Part shown: in pieces, positions 9,351 through 18,945 of the stretch
How the letters are laid out: the number at the start of each line of letters is the position of its first letter
How positions within the stretch are numbered: the stretch's first letter is position 1
DNA from: Rhizopus sp. PT2906
Lineage: Eukaryota > Mucoromycota > Mucoromycetes > Mucorales > Rhizopodaceae
Assembly (NCBI GenBank): GCA_025529335.1
Contig: JAMYHX010000029.1
Location: 1 to 64,000 of the forward strand
Reading direction: 5' to 3'
Length of the DNA: 64,000 nucleotides
The notes under the pieces: generated by a model
Told to the model about the DNA's origin: nothing
Databases searched by the model: none
What the model saw: the letters and a program-made list of their open reading frames with translations, nothing else
Made by a program: the position numbers and the translations under genes

Positions 9351-10607
9351 TTACATAATGTCCCGAGCATCCATAGCTGCAATCTCGGCACAAATGGACT
9401 TTGTAAACTTGTCCACTATCTCTTTTAGCTCCCTTTGACTAATTAACGGTGATAGTTCATAGTCCATATCATCTGCTTCATGTGTATCATTTTGTCTATT
9501 CTGTTTCTCCTTTTGTTTCTGTTCTTTTTTTCTTTGTTCTTCTCGTCTTCTCTGATCTGCCTTTTTTTGTTCCTCTCTTCTTCTCTGCTCATCTTTCTTT
9601 TTCTGTTCGTCCCTCTTTTCCTGTTCTTCTCTTCTCCTTTGATCTTCTCTTCTTTTCTGGTCTTCTCTCCTCCTTTGCTCTTCTCTCTTTTGCTGCTCTT
9701 CTTTTACTTTTTGAGAGACATTGGCTGTATTACTACCAGTTTGCCCCACTTGCTCAGTCTTTGTATCTGTTCCTGATGGAGGCTTTGATTTTTTATTCGG
9801 TCCAGGATCAGAACCTGCTCCTCTTTTTTTTGCTTTACGACTCGTTTCTTGTGGTTGTGCATTATTTTTTTGTGTCTTGCTATTTACTTGTTGTTGTTGC
9901 TGTTGTTGTGATTGATTCGCTTGCTTTTGAGCTTTGCTCTCTTTCTTTTGCTTTTGTTTATTAGTTACAGGATCACCATTTTTAGTGAACTGAGTCAACA
10001 TTCTATCACGCGCAGGATCAGATACGATATTCCAGTCGCGTTTTTCATCAAAGGGGGAATTCATAATGTAGTTGACAACATTTGATTGGTGACGAAGATA
10101 AGTTAGGTATTTGATCAGTTTCAGCAAAGTGTTATCACCGTTATTTGACATACTGTCATAAGCTGACACTCTAATAACATTATATGGCTGATGAGGCACA
10201 ACTGCTGGATTATCTGTGATCAAGACGGTATTGGTTGCATCGTAATGGGTACTTGACCAGATAAACTTTAGATCCTTTATTGTACAACTACGTCCTTCAC
10301 TTAAAATAGTTCCAGACGGATTATATTGACCATCATAGATTTTACGCACTTTTGGAAACTGTTTACACATGGCTTTAAACACATTGCCCGTTGCCGAACT
10401 CCAAATGATGACTTCAAATTGCTGACAAATGTATTCAAGGAACGTATCAAAGTAAGGTCTTGCAAAATAGGTTTTGGCTTGTCTTCGTGAAAACACTGTG
10501 TTCACCCAGTCAATGACCAAAAGCTTTGCTTCGGGATTTTCGTTATGAGTCGACCCTTGCTTCGAAATCTCAATATAGTCTGGCTCTAACTTGGCGGATT
10601 CAGCCAT
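9351..10607 (-). CDS. FCP1/NIF-fold (HAD superfamily) protein with divergent active site and charged repeat tail
   Basis: The 418-residue protein has an N-terminal CTD-phosphatase-like domain (about residues 28-190). Motif I reads LLVIDWVNTVF where active members have DxDxT, so the first Asp and the Thr are present but the second Asp is Val. Motif II is VIIWSSATGNVF. Motif III is VLITDNPAVV followed by YNVIRVSAYD, as in the family. From about 215 the chain becomes Gln/Lys-rich, then a long run of EEQRRREEQKR-type repeats likely to form a charged helix, ending in a non-repetitive tail (SPLISQRELKEIVDKF). Known NIF-domain proteins act on RNA polymerase II CTD, lipins or mitochondrial import. 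Which, if any, applies here cannot be said, and it may be catalytically weak or inactive. Confidence 0.75.
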   Translation of the reverse strand: MAESAKLEPDYIEISKQGSTHNENPEAKLLVIDWVNTVFSRRQAKTYFARPYFDTFLEYICQQFEVIIWSSATGNVFKAMCKQFPKVRKIYDGQYNPSGTILSEGRSCTIKDLKFIWSSTHYDATNTVLITDNPAVVPHQPYNVIRVSAYDSMSNNGDNTLLKLIKYLTYLRHQSNVVNYIMNSPFDEKRDWNIVSDPARDRMLTQFTKNGDPVTNKQKQKKESKAQKQANQSQQQQQQQVNSKTQKNNAQPQETSRKAKKRGAGSDPGPNKKSKPPSGTDTKTEQVGQTGSNTANVSQKVKEEQQKREEQRRREDQKRREDQRRREEQEKRDEQKKKDEQRRREEQKKADQRRREEQRKKEQKQKEKQNRQNDTHEADDMDYELSPLISQRELKEIVDKFTKSICAEIAAMDARDIM

Positions 10608-11063
10608 CTTTGATAAGCCGTGTAATATTATAAAAAAGAATAGAAAAACTCTCGTCCCTCTTTACTTTCTTTTTTTCCCCCTTTTTTTTGGACAACATTA
10701 CATGCACAAAAAAATTGATCAAAAGTTACTTATCTATCATGTATGCCAACAAAAACTTTTCATTGTGTAGCTTAACGCTACATATAAGCTTATAAAGGAT
10801 GTATCTTGGTTCGTGTTTCTTTTCAAGAAGAAAGAGATAAAGAAATGTTGTTATTTCTTTATTCTAATTTTATGCTGTCAAGATCATTCAAGAATATTAA
10901 AGTATATCCCATTGGACAGTCTTGTCTTTGGTAGAAACTCTGATAGTGTGAAGTTGTGAAATGACATCGTAGATAGCACCCCTGAATTTTTTCGTGTCCC
11001 TTTTTTTTGATTGTCTTTTTTCATTATACTCTCCCTCCTTTTTTTTAACTTGCAATAACATAT
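10608..11063. other. Divergent intergenic region with a transposon scar
   Basis: This is the promoter region for the FCP-like gene (-) and the Sec2-like gene (+). It contains T-rich tracts on both sides and the repeat remnant at 10807-10882. Confidence 0.6.
10807..10882 (+). repeat. Solo remnant of the composite repeat's antisense module
   Basis: The stretch with TTCTTTTCAAGAAGAAAGAG and AAATGTTGTTATTT, continuing to ATTCTAATTTTATG, aligns over about 75 bp with the reverse complement of about 46740-46815. It also matches parts of 310-380 and 27165-27215. No other part of the element is recognisable nearby, so this looks like an excision scar or a small deletion derivative sitting in a promoter. 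Confidence 0.75.
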
Positions 11064-12353
11064 ATGAGGATGGAAAAAGATATTATCAAAGATGATCTGA
11101 TAGAACCTCAAATATCAGCAACTCATAGTCAAGAAATAACCAACTGTGTTTGTCATTCAGTCTTGTCAACAACTGACTCTGACCGTTGTAGATCATGTAA
11201 TCAACTCATTTGCATCATTGACAACCAAAAGCAAGAGTGTTTGACAATTACTTTAAAAGTGGAAAAACTGAAATCTCAGCTTAAAGAAAAGCAATCGCTC
11301 AATGAATCCATAAAGCAGCAACTTCAGGACTTACAAACGGCACATGACAAACGTCAGCAGGATATCAAAATAATGATAGAAAAAATAGATTCGATAGAAC
11401 AAGATATCCAGGCGGTTCGTCTGAAGCATCAAGTCGAAGTAGCTCATACAAAGGCAATTGAGCAGTCCAAGAAAATTGTCCAAATCGAGTTACAAGATTT
11501 GACTCAAAAATTGTTTGAAGAGGCCAATGTTCTAGTGTCCAAGGAGCAGCAGGAAAAGGAGCAGCTTCAAAAGCAATATGATGACCTTGAGCGTATGTTA
11601 GCAGAAACAGAGCGACAATTGAAGCTTATACAGACAGAGCTGGAACAACTTAGGGAAAAGATGACTCATGATGAAGAAATAAAAACGGCTGCAATCAATC
11701 GACGTAGCTTTGGCATCAAGACTACACATGAGAACTATGTGCTTCGATCTCAGTTGGACATGTCGGTGCTATTTGGTCAGAGACAGCCTATCGAAGTCAG
11801 ATCAATATTACAGGATCAACTCGTGCTGGATGAGTTTGCCGAGTTTATAGCGTCAATAAGGACGGTGCCTATGACCAAACTATCTAACCTGTCATTTATG
11901 AAAGCATGTTTAAAATCTGACATCAAGCCTTGTTTGCAGATGGTTAAAAGGATAAGCATAAAGAGAGTTATTGATGCAATTATATCGAAAACATGCTTGA
12001 TCGAGCCTTGTTCAGTGCCTGAGAAGAGCAATAACGCGTCCATATCAACAAATGGCACTCTTTGGGATAGGTTGTCACAGAAAAAGGTAGATTCATCTTT
12101 CGTAGGTTGCCATCTATGTGGAAGAACTCCTGAAGAAGAGCAGGAAAGGTTACTACTCCGTTGGAAGTTCCGATTATCCTACTTTGATGAGTGGACCCTT
12201 ATGGACAGACACTGCCGAGATCGTCTGGTCTCTGTCATGGAATTTTACGATTTCATAAGACGAATAAAGCATGGATATTATGATAACCACCCTATTCTGG
12301 ACATATACCAAGAATGCTCTCGCCTCCGACTCCGCATGTTTATCAGCAGGTAA
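11064..12353 (+). CDS. SEC2: Sec2-type Rab guanine nucleotide exchange factor (Sec2p/Rabin8-like)
   Basis: It is expected to activate a Sec4/Rab8-type GTPase on secretory vesicles for polarised exocytosis, important for hyphal tips. The single-exon 429-residue protein starts with a Cys-rich segment (CVCHSV, CRSCNQLIC). A long coiled coil follows (about residues 55-215) containing the Sec2 signature DLTQKLFEEANVLVSKEQQE. The C-terminal part has a CxxC pair (GCHLCGR), then DRHCRDRLVSVMEFYDFIRRI and ECSRLRLRMFISR, as in the Sec2/Rabin C-terminal region. The start codon is preceded by a T-rich leader. Length is within family range. The GEF call rests on the coiled-coil motif and C-terminal conservation. 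Confidence 0.85.
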   Translation: MRMEKDIIKDDLIEPQISATHSQEITNCVCHSVLSTTDSDRCRSCNQLICIIDNQKQECLTITLKVEKLKSQLKEKQSLNESIKQQLQDLQTAHDKRQQDIKIMIEKIDSIEQDIQAVRLKHQVEVAHTKAIEQSKKIVQIELQDLTQKLFEEANVLVSKEQQEKEQLQKQYDDLERMLAETERQLKLIQTELEQLREKMTHDEEIKTAAINRRSFGIKTTHENYVLRSQLDMSVLFGQRQPIEVRSILQDQLVLDEFAEFIASIRTVPMTKLSNLSFMKACLKSDIKPCLQMVKRISIKRVIDAIISKTCLIEPCSVPEKSNNASISTNGTLWDRLSQKKVDSSFVGCHLCGRTPEEEQERLLLRWKFRLSYFDEWTLMDRHCRDRLVSVMEFYDFIRRIKHGYYDNHPILDIYQECSRLRLRMFISR

Positions 12354-14049
12354 AGAAAAGAAAAGGATCACATCACTCTTTTTAGTGATACATCTGCATA
12401 AATAACAATGACAGGATGGGTGCATTTGGCTGTTTGATTGAAAGCTTTGGTATTACAAATCTCAAGCATGAATTTAAAAGTAAAGTTCCGTAAGAAAAAA
12501 AAAAAAACAACTTGGAAGAAAGGCGAGTTCCTCGGAAAAAATCGTTCGTTTGGAAGGTGTAACATTGCCTGAAACTTTCAAGCTTGACATATGAGATTAC
12601 TGAAACGAGGACCCTTGTTATCAAAAGGAATATAGTAGTAGGATGACAATGATTTTGCCAGATATTGATTATTTGATCTAATGGCTTAATTTCATTAAAC
12701 TGTGCGGTCCATAGTTGATAAAGAACATAATTAAGAAAGTTCATTACTGAAACTATTGGTATTACATTCTTTATAATTGTATAAACTAAAGTAACGAGCA
12801 TATCTCTATTGTCTACTCTTCCTTTCCCTTACACACACACACACACACATATTATATATACATATATATATACCTGGCAACCCTGTTTATTTTTGACACA
12901 GACTAAAGTGATGAAATATAAAATAAAACAATCTACATAACACATTACATATAATGATAACTTCTATGGAGAAAGTTCCTCTTTTTTGTTGTTGTTATCA
13001 AATGACCCTGTAACCAAGACAATGAGAGGTCACATGTTGTCAATTGGTCATAAAAAGATGGAAAAAATAGGGAAAAACGACTGTAGGATTAGTGTAACAA
13101 TAATAAGTAAAAAAATATGACAAGGGACTATTTAAACTGATAATCATGCCACATGGATATTATACACTGGAATCCTTACCTTCTCCTATTGTGCCTGCTA
13201 CTGTTGTGTGGAGTGTAGACACACAAAGCAGAGGGCGGAGACTGTAATTCTTTGTGTTCCTTTCGTTGTCACAAAGCGTGTGACTTTTTTAAACCCTTGA
13301 TCCCTTTTATGCTGAAATAATGAAGAAATAAACCAACAAATGAAACTATAGTAACTGTAGGTTTTCTCTTGTTTAAAACCATTTCTATGGTAATATGAAT
13401 ATGTTGCTCATTATAGAGAGATAATTGTATTATGTGACAAAAACACAGTAAAAACGGGTGATCAACTACTGTGCTCCTCGATCTTGAACATTAATTTTTT
13501 GTGTACCCTCAGCATTCTGAAAACAGACGAATGAGCAGCACCAGTAATAACCAGTAAAATTCAATTGCCCTTTCTAGATAAATGTAAATATGTGTGTATA
13601 CACGTACTTAAATCCGCCTTCCCTAGCACATACGAAGAGTGAAGTGGGGAACGTATTTGTATTCAGATCCATAAAAGGTAGGGAGTCATGCCATTCAATG
13701 AGTACAAGACTTTTGTAGGGTTAAATTTCCAAATTAATAAAATTGGTTATCATCCGAGATTAGACTTTTACATCAATCGCCGTTTCTATGGTAAACAAAT
13801 TAAAAAATTTTTTTCTTGACAAACTGAGTTAAACCGGATCATGTCTATAACAACGCACAGACAGGCTACTTTACTTTTTTCTTTTTCCTTTTCTCTTTTT
13901 CTTTTTGTATATTGAGTTTTTTAAATAAACGCAAGAAATCATCAGTTACCCTTTTTTTAAAAGGCACTCTTTTTCTATTAAACCCCTTCTTTTTAAATAT
14001 CTATTAAAAAGAAGCATCACTTTCTTCTCTTGATTATATACTAGCCATC
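12354..14049. other. Intergenic, about 1.7 kb, simple repeats only
   Basis: No gene is supported. A hydrophobic minus-strand ORF (12382-12801) has no family resemblance and runs through an A/T homopolymer. A (CA)n tract at 12831-12848 is followed by TA-rich DNA. The last 200 bp before 14050 are strongly pyrimidine-rich, as before other highly expressed genes here. Confidence 0.5.
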
Positions 14050-15865
14050 ATGCCTCTTGAAGACTCTCTCTCTGGAAAAGAGACCGTCATTAATATCAAC
14101 AATGACAAGCCTGCTTCTGCACCAGTGGTAGAAGACACCTACGAGCTGAAAGAACAATCTACAGCCATTGACATGCCTCCTACTACCAATGAAAAAGTCG
14201 AAGATGCCTCTACAGACGATGATGATGACCATTTAAAGAAAAAGGAAGGATGGTTCAAGAGATTTTACAGAAGACATAAGAAATGGTTCCAGTAAGTCGT
14301 TTTTTTTTAAAGAGGAACCAAAAAATTAATCATAAAATTTTTCAAGTCTCTGTTACTTTCTTATTTTTACCGGATATCTTGCCGCCTCTTATGCTCTTCA
14401 AGTGCCAAAAGGATACAATCAAGAGAACCTTGTGTTGGGTTTAATCTATGCATTCTTTTGTCTAAAGTTTGCTTTCAAATATATTCCTACAACTGTCGTG
14501 ACCAAACCATGGAATGCCTGTATTCGTACTATAGCCAAACCTCTCGAAAGAGTTCCCAAACATATTCTTCATATTGCTTATGGTTTCTTTGTTCTCGCCG
14601 TCATCGTCATCACTGCATTTAGCTTACCAGAAAGACCAGAGTCAACTCGTATTCAACGTCTGATTGCTCTCTTTGGTTTGATTGTCTTTTTGGTTGTCTT
14701 GTACGCTACCTCCAATAACCGTAAAGCGATCAATTGGAACACAGTCTTTTCTGGCATGCTTATCCAATTTATTCTGGCTCTCTTTGTCTTCCGTTCCTCT
14801 GTTGGTCACGACATCTTTGCATGGGCCTCCAAATTTGCTCAAGGATACCTCGACAAAGCCACCAACGGCGCGGCCTTTGTCTTTGGCAATGCTGCAGTTC
14901 AATCAAACGTGTTTGCCATTACTGTCTACCCTGCTTTGATCTTCTTTGCAGCTACTGTGCAGATATTGTACTACATCAATGCCCTTCAATGGGTCCTTCA
15001 AAAGTGCGCGACTATTTTCATGACTCTCTTCAAGATGTCAGGTGCCGAAGCTGTCGTAGCTGTAGCCTCTCCTTTCTTGGGCCAAAGTGAAAATCCTTTG
15101 CTTATCAAGCCATTCTTGCCCTACTTGACCATGTCTGAAATCCATCAGGTCATGTGCTCTGGTTTTGCTACCATTTCCGGTTCTGTGCTCTATGGTTACA
15201 TGACCATGGGTATCTCGGGTGAAGCTCTATTGACGTCCTGTATCATGTCTATTCCTTGTGCTATCACCGTTTCCAAGATGCGTTACCCCGAAACCGAGAC
15301 ACCGATGACTGCAAAGACGGTCCGTGTGCCTCCTAGCGATGACCGTCCATCCAATTTGCTCCATGCTGCTGGTAATGGTGCTGCAGAAGGTATTCATATC
15401 GCCTTGCTCATGACTGCCAACTTGATATCCCTTCTTGCTTTACTCTATGCCGTCAATGCACTCTTGACTTGGGCCGGTAACTTTTTGACAATTCAAGATC
15501 TCACACTTCAATTGATCACTGGTTATATCTTTGTGCCTATTGCATGGCTGATTGGTATTGAAAACAGAGACGTCGTTGCTGTTGGTCAGATTTTGGCAAC
15601 CAAGATTTGGGCCAATGAATTTGTAGCCTTCCAAGCTCTCACAACAACCTACAAAGGTGTCTTGACACCACGTTCTGTCCTCATCACTACTTATGCTGTC
15701 TGTGGGTTTGCCAACCTTGGTAGTGTAGGTATGCAAATCAGTGTCTTGAGTACTTTGGCCCCAAAGCGTAATGGTGATATTGCCAGTATCGCTGTCTCTG
15801 CTATGCTTTGTGGTGCTCTCTGTACCTTTATCTCTGCTTCCATTGCTGGTATGCTTATGTATTAA
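14050..15865 (+). CDS. Concentrative nucleoside transporter (CNT/SLC28 family)
   Basis: This plasma-membrane symporter takes up nucleosides with H+ or Na+. Exon 1 (14050-14291) encodes an acidic N-terminal tail ending KKEGWFKRFYRRHKKW. Exon 2 begins at 14347, restoring FLIFTGYLAASYALQVPKG. The CNT core contains INWNTVFSGMLIQFILALFV, the hallmark GQSENPLLIKPFLPYLT, ISGSVLYGYMTMGIS, and YAVCGFANLGSVGMQISVLS near the end. The total is about 568 residues with many hydrophobic helices, typical of eukaryotic CNTs. Codon use is cleaner and more C-rich than in the neighbours, suggesting good expression. The coupling ion cannot be deduced. Confidence 0.95.
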
Positions 15866-16129
15866 AATACCATCTCTTGTTTTTTTTTTTTGTGTGTGCA
15901 TATGCATATTTCCTCCCCTTTTGTATTTTAGCTATTGTAATTTTATAATAAATCATGTATTTCTAGACAAGACGATCTAAACGTGGCTTTTTGATGGGTT
16001 TTTTTTGGGTTGAAGATGGAGTTTGAAAAATGAGGAGGGGGGTGGCAAACAGAGAGAGAGTGACAGAAAGGAGAGAGAGACAAAAAGGGCAGGAATTGAG
16101 CAAAAAAGTTTTTTTTTTTTTAATTATAA

Positions 16130-17212
16130 ATGTTTCGCTTTGGTAAAGCCCTTGTTCAGCATGCCGCATTAAGGGCTCCTGCTGTTACAGTTCCTCGATT
16201 ATACCACCCTGCCAAAGCAACCAGCATGGATTCTTTAGTGAGTCGATTCCATCAGCTACGATTCAATTCTACCAATGGTTCAACATTTGTCAGTGGATTC
16301 AATACACAAGGCAATGCAGTGATTGACAACATCCAATCTTCTGCTCTTCCTTCTAGTCAGTTCAAGACCAAGAAACCAACGACACCCGGTAAGCGTTGGT
16401 TGAAACGAGTACCCCGTGATCATCTCTACAAGGGTAAAGCTGTTCGAGCCTTGACCGTCGCCAAACGAAGCACAGGTGGTCGTAACAACACAGGCCGTAT
16501 CACGATCCGTCACCGAGGTGGAGGTCATAAACGACGTATTCGTATCCTAGACTGGCACCGTCAAGAGACTGGCACACAGACAGTCGTTCGATTAGAATAT
16601 GACCCCGGACGTACAGCCTGGATTGCTTTGTTGAGACACGACAAGTCTGGAAAATTGAGCTATATTGTAGCTCCTCATGGATTGAAAGCAGGCGATCAAG
16701 TGACATCATATCGAGCCATGAAGGATCAAGAGGGAGATATTACACGTACGGTAGCTATTGATGTAGGTAACTGTATGCCCCTCAAGATGGTCCCTGTTGG
16801 TACAATCGTTCACAACATTGGTTTAAAGCGAGATGGTCCTGGTGTGATGGCAAGAGCAGCAGGTACTTATGCTCAATTGATTCAAACAGGAGAGAAGGGA
16901 TACGCACAGGTTCGTTTGTCAAGTGGAGAAGTTCGTTTGGTGCCTGTCGATGCTTGTGCTACCATTGGCTCTGTCAGTAATCCAGATCATCAACACGAAA
17001 TGATGGGTAAAGCAGGAAGATTAAGATGGATGGGTATTCGTCCTACTGTCCGTGGTACAGCCATGAACTCGGTTGACCATCCTCATGGTGGTGGTAGAGG
17101 TAAATCAAAGGGTAATAAGGATCCTAGATCACCTTGGGGTGTATTGGCAAAGGGTGGCAAGACAAGAAAGACACCCAATCCATTTGTTGTTAAACCAAGA
17201 CCAAGACGTTAA
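16130..17212 (+). CDS. RML2: Mitochondrial large-subunit ribosomal protein uL2m
   Basis: This is a single-exon, 360-residue protein. The N-terminus (MFRFGKALVQHAALRAPAV) is basic and amphipathic, as in a mitochondrial presequence. Bacterial-type L2 motifs follow: NNTGRITIRHRGGGHKRR, RLEYDPGRTAWIALL, IGLKRDGPGVMARAAGTYAQ, and the C-terminal RGTAMNSVDHPHGGGRGKS, whose His sits near the peptidyl-transferase centre. Two features distinguish it from cytosolic uL2: it is bacterial-like, and it has the presequence. A small acidic ORF lies 88 bp downstream on the same strand. Confidence 0.96.
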   Translation: MFRFGKALVQHAALRAPAVTVPRLYHPAKATSMDSLVSRFHQLRFNSTNGSTFVSGFNTQGNAVIDNIQSSALPSSQFKTKKPTTPGKRWLKRVPRDHLYKGKAVRALTVAKRSTGGRNNTGRITIRHRGGGHKRRIRILDWHRQETGTQTVVRLEYDPGRTAWIALLRHDKSGKLSYIVAPHGLKAGDQVTSYRAMKDQEGDITRTVAIDVGNCMPLKMVPVGTIVHNIGLKRDGPGVMARAAGTYAQLIQTGEKGYAQVRLSSGEVRLVPVDACATIGSVSNPDHQHEMMGKAGRLRWMGIRPTVRGTAMNSVDHPHGGGRGKSKGNKDPRSPWGVLAKGGKTRKTPNPFVVKPRPRR

Positions 17213-17300
17213 ACCTTTGTTTTCTTTTTTTGTTGTTATTGTATAGAAATAAAAAATATAAACCATTGTTAACCCCTTTTTTCTCTCTCTTCTTTACATC

Positions 17301-17603
17301 ATGTCTTTTCAAGATCAAAATAAGGCAAGCTTCTTCTTCCTTCGTTCGGATGTCAGTAATACAACACAGTTACCATATATCTCAAGTACACAAGAAGAGA
17401 GGGTATCAAAAGAATTGATACCATTAGCTGCAGCCATCTTGGTAGCAAATGAGCAAATGTCGTCAGATAAAAGAAATAACAACAGCAATTCAAATGATAC
17501 AGACAGCCTAAAGAGCTTTTCGTCATGGTTATGTTTTGATGAGGAAGAAGAAAAGAAGAAAGATAGTAATGAACCTATCTCTTATCAAGATAAAAAAGAA
17601 TAA
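17301..17603 (+). CDS. Small hypothetical acidic protein
   Basis: This 100-codon ORF has no family I recognise. It starts after a CT-rich leader (17273-17297) like those of neighbouring genes, which supports a real start. It contains ELIPLAAAILVANEQ (possibly an amphipathic helix), an N/S-rich linker, a WLCF hydrophobic patch and an acidic/lysine-rich end (DEEEEKKKDS). It ends 32 bp from the convergent NIPA gene's stop codon. Expression evidence would be needed to be sure it is translated. Confidence 0.5.
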   Translation: MSFQDQNKASFFFLRSDVSNTTQLPYISSTQEERVSKELIPLAAAILVANEQMSSDKRNNNSNSNDTDSLKSFSSWLCFDEEEEKKKDSNEPISYQDKKE

Positions 17604-17635
17604 AAGTTGCTTTTAATCAAAACATCAAAAGGGTA

Positions 17636-18900
17636 TTAAGGATGGACGAGTAGTCCGGTATTTTCATCTGCTTGATCCTGTTGGTTCTTTTTACACAAAG
17701 ACTTCATCCTTGTCCACCAACCCTTTTTTCTAATATATGATCGATGAGCTCCTGCTTCGTCCAGCGAAGAAGAGGAAGAAGAATGACCACTTGGCTTTAA
17801 GAATGGATGAGACTCATCCGATGCAAAGGATCTTGATGTGAGTTTGGGGGAATCTGGTAAAGCAATAGGTGACTGTACGGATATCACGAGCACACCACAG
17901 ACTAGGAAAAAGATACCAAAGAGAACAGCGACAATTTGCCACCAATACAGTCTATCCCACTGATTGTAATAGACAAGACCATTGAATAGACACGAGACAT
18001 TGAATGAGCAAAAGTTGAGAGGGACAAGGATAATAGTGTCGCATAATTGTACGCCTCGATTTAAATAATACAGCTATTAAAGATGGTTTATCTTACTGTT
18101 TTATGCTTTTTTTTTTTGCCTACTTGTAAAATAGCAGTAAATGCAAGTGCAAATACAATGACCCAAGTGAGCGGGTACACAAATTGATTGTCATGATGAA
18201 ATACAGATAAAATAAGCAATTCAAGCCCACTTTTGGCAAACAACATGGCTTGGCTACTGATATTTGCTCCCAATACACCATAACTACACAATTATATTAA
18301 TACACTCGCTCCTTATTCAACTAATAAAACTTGTAACCTTATACCGAGATATTTTCTTAAATCAGGAGAATAACGTAATGGCTGAACCTTGACGAGGTGT
18401 TCCATAATATGAGTTGCAAGCAATCCAAAAAAGGTAAATGATTCCAATAAGGCAAAATAAACGATAAATGAAGGTCGCTTATAGAGCTGTATCAGATCCT
18501 CCAGGCTATGGTTGGGTTCAGGCACAACCCCAAAACCAGCAATCAAACTAGCTCCTGAAAACACAAGACTGGTTCCGATCGCAGTTCGTTTGGTGAATGG
18601 GTCGCCAAGAATCCAATTGGCAAAGATGGCATTAAACACAAGTCCGATGGAGCCTAATGGAGCTAGAATGACAATGGGTAAATAGCCGATGGTGCAAGTA
18701 GATGCTATCAAGTTGGAAATGGTGTAAATCAAGAAACCAGAGATCCACAATGGTCGTTTATAAACTGGTATAGACACATCTGCAATAAGGTGAGACTTTC
18801 TCTGTAAAGAAATTCCAAGTGCTTGAGTCATGTTTGCTATTAGAGCAACCACTAAGGGACCCCATATGTCGACAACAAACATCGGGAATAAAGAAGACAA
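17636..18900 (-). CDS. NIPA-type magnesium transporter family membrane protein (DUF803)
   Basis: This multi-spanning protein is related to NIPA/NIPAL Mg2+ transporters. Exon 1 starts MSSLFPMFVVDIWGPLVVAL and includes GISLQRKSHL, PLWISGFLIY, IGYLPIVILAPLGSIGLVFN and FTKRTAIGTSLVFSGASLI. The first splice joins KYLGI-S to YGVLGANISSQAMLFAKSG. The second joins TAILQ to LYYLNRGVQLCD. About nine hydrophobic helices are seen. The C-terminal tail is cytosolic-looking and Ser-rich (SGHSSSSSSLDEA), then basic (RKKGWWTRMKSLCKK). Transport specificity is from family knowledge and not testable here. It lies 45 bp upstream of the DEF1-like stop on the same strand. Confidence 0.85.
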
Positions 18901-18945
18901 AAGAAAAGAAAAGAGACAGAGAGAAAAATTTATTTTATACTTAAT

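Noticed and set aside
9449..9964. Plus-strand hydrophobic ORF of about 170 codons
   Set aside because: It is the exact antisense of the Glu/Arg/Gln repeat tail of the FCP-like gene; the Phe/Leu/Ser composition is the mirror of that repeat.
12382..12801. 139-codon minus-strand hydrophobic ORF
   Set aside because: No family resemblance, it spans an A/T homopolymer (FFFFF), and there is no leader or splice signal typical of genes here.
15440..15907. Minus-strand ORF of 155 codons
   Set aside because: Antisense shadow of the nucleoside transporter's third exon region, with tract-like HMHTQKKK start and no protein features.
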